Assembly: GCA_012729395.1 (NCBI GenBank)
Contig: JAAYDF010000172.1
Location: 1 to 32,662, forward strand
Direction: 5' to 3'
From: Phycisphaerae bacterium
Lineage (GTDB): Bacteria > Planctomycetota > Phycisphaerae > UBA1845 > PWPN01
Length of the DNA: 32,662 nt
Part shown: positions 32,432 through 32,662 of the stretch, one piece after another
Numbering within the stretch: the first letter of the stretch is position 1
How the letters are laid out: each line of letters starts with the position of its first letter
The notes under the pieces: model-generated
Databases searched by the model: none
The model's input: only the letters and a program-made list of their open reading frames with translations
Told to the model about the DNA's origin: nothing
Made by a program: the position numbers and the translations under genes

Positions 32432-32662
32432 GTGGCGCCCCTCGCAAACCATCCGCTTGACGGGATCAGCGATGTCGCATTCCACACACGAACCTGTCGG
32501 GTTCCCATCGACGGCAACAAGCAGAGCCGCGCCCGTCAGGAAGCGGTTCTTCTTCACTGGGAAGCCACCACAAACGCGCCTGGTCCGTTTGCCCATCCAC
32601 CCGGCCCGCTTTCCCATTCCCCTGCCGACCCCAACGGGGTCGTTCTGACAGCCCAGGGTGAA
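32432..32662. other. Window end, no gene identified, one hairpin
   Basis: Short frames (32457-32648 plus, 32300-32617 minus) lack ribosome-binding sites and known features. CGACCCC (32626-32632) and GGGGTCG (32636-32642) form a 7-bp stem with an AAC loop, followed by TTCT; it might be another 3'-end structure. Confidence 0.5.

Overview
The window is GC-rich, densely coding chromosomal DNA that looks like a planctomycete (Planctomycetota, probably a Phycisphaerae-like or uncultured lineage). The pointers are a prepilin-type protein with an H-X9-D box, a very large secreted protein carrying a planctomycete-style RQLFVDDFLI propeller module, Tat-exported Gfo/Idh/MocA and DUF362 proteins, a GH172 (DUF2961) enzyme, a DUF6599 protein, and long spurious antisense frames caused by high GC3. 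The taxonomic call is inference from gene content; no rRNA or tRNA gene was seen.

Layout, left to right. 1-88: two copies of a short palindromic repeat at the 3' end of a small lipoprotein gene (82-666, minus). 942-5183, plus: compact operon of prmC, a double-GNAT acetyltransferase, a sodium:solute symporter and a PIG-L deacetylase. 5306-10423, plus: a 1123-residue secreted toroid/propeller protein and a Tat-exported oxidoreductase, separated by an AT-rich repeat island. 10517-14521, minus: GH172 enzyme, secreted alpha/beta-hydrolase and an exported zinc-ribbon (DUF2225-like) protein. 14522-15482 is a long gene-free stretch ending in a clear promoter and leader for a prepilin-like gene (15483-16367, plus). 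16377-20860, minus: sensor kinase, response regulator and a DUF4139-like exported protein. 21129-22706, plus: a sialate-O-acetylesterase-type enzyme bracketed by REP-like inverted repeats. 22778-23728, minus: an orphan beta-class DNA methyltransferase whose C-terminus runs into the REP hairpin. 24061-29345, minus: a three-gene unit of DUF6599 protein, Tat DUF362 protein and a membrane polyferredoxin. 29667-32408, plus: an Mla-type lipid transport operon (MlaE, MlaF, MlaD).

How the genes may work together. The carbohydrate-related genes (toroid/propeller protein, oxidoreductase, GH172, esterase, SGNH acetylesterase, symporter, PIG-L) fit breakdown and uptake of complex, probably acetylated glycans, although they lie on both strands and in separate units. 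The Mla genes would move phospholipid between the membranes. The least understood part is the DUF6599/DUF362/polyferredoxin unit, which has a strong promoter of its own and looks like an uncharacterised membrane redox system; it is the best candidate here for an undescribed system. A second theme is short palindromic repeats at gene ends, two of which supply the stop codon of the neighbouring gene, and one family of which shows a compensatory stem change.
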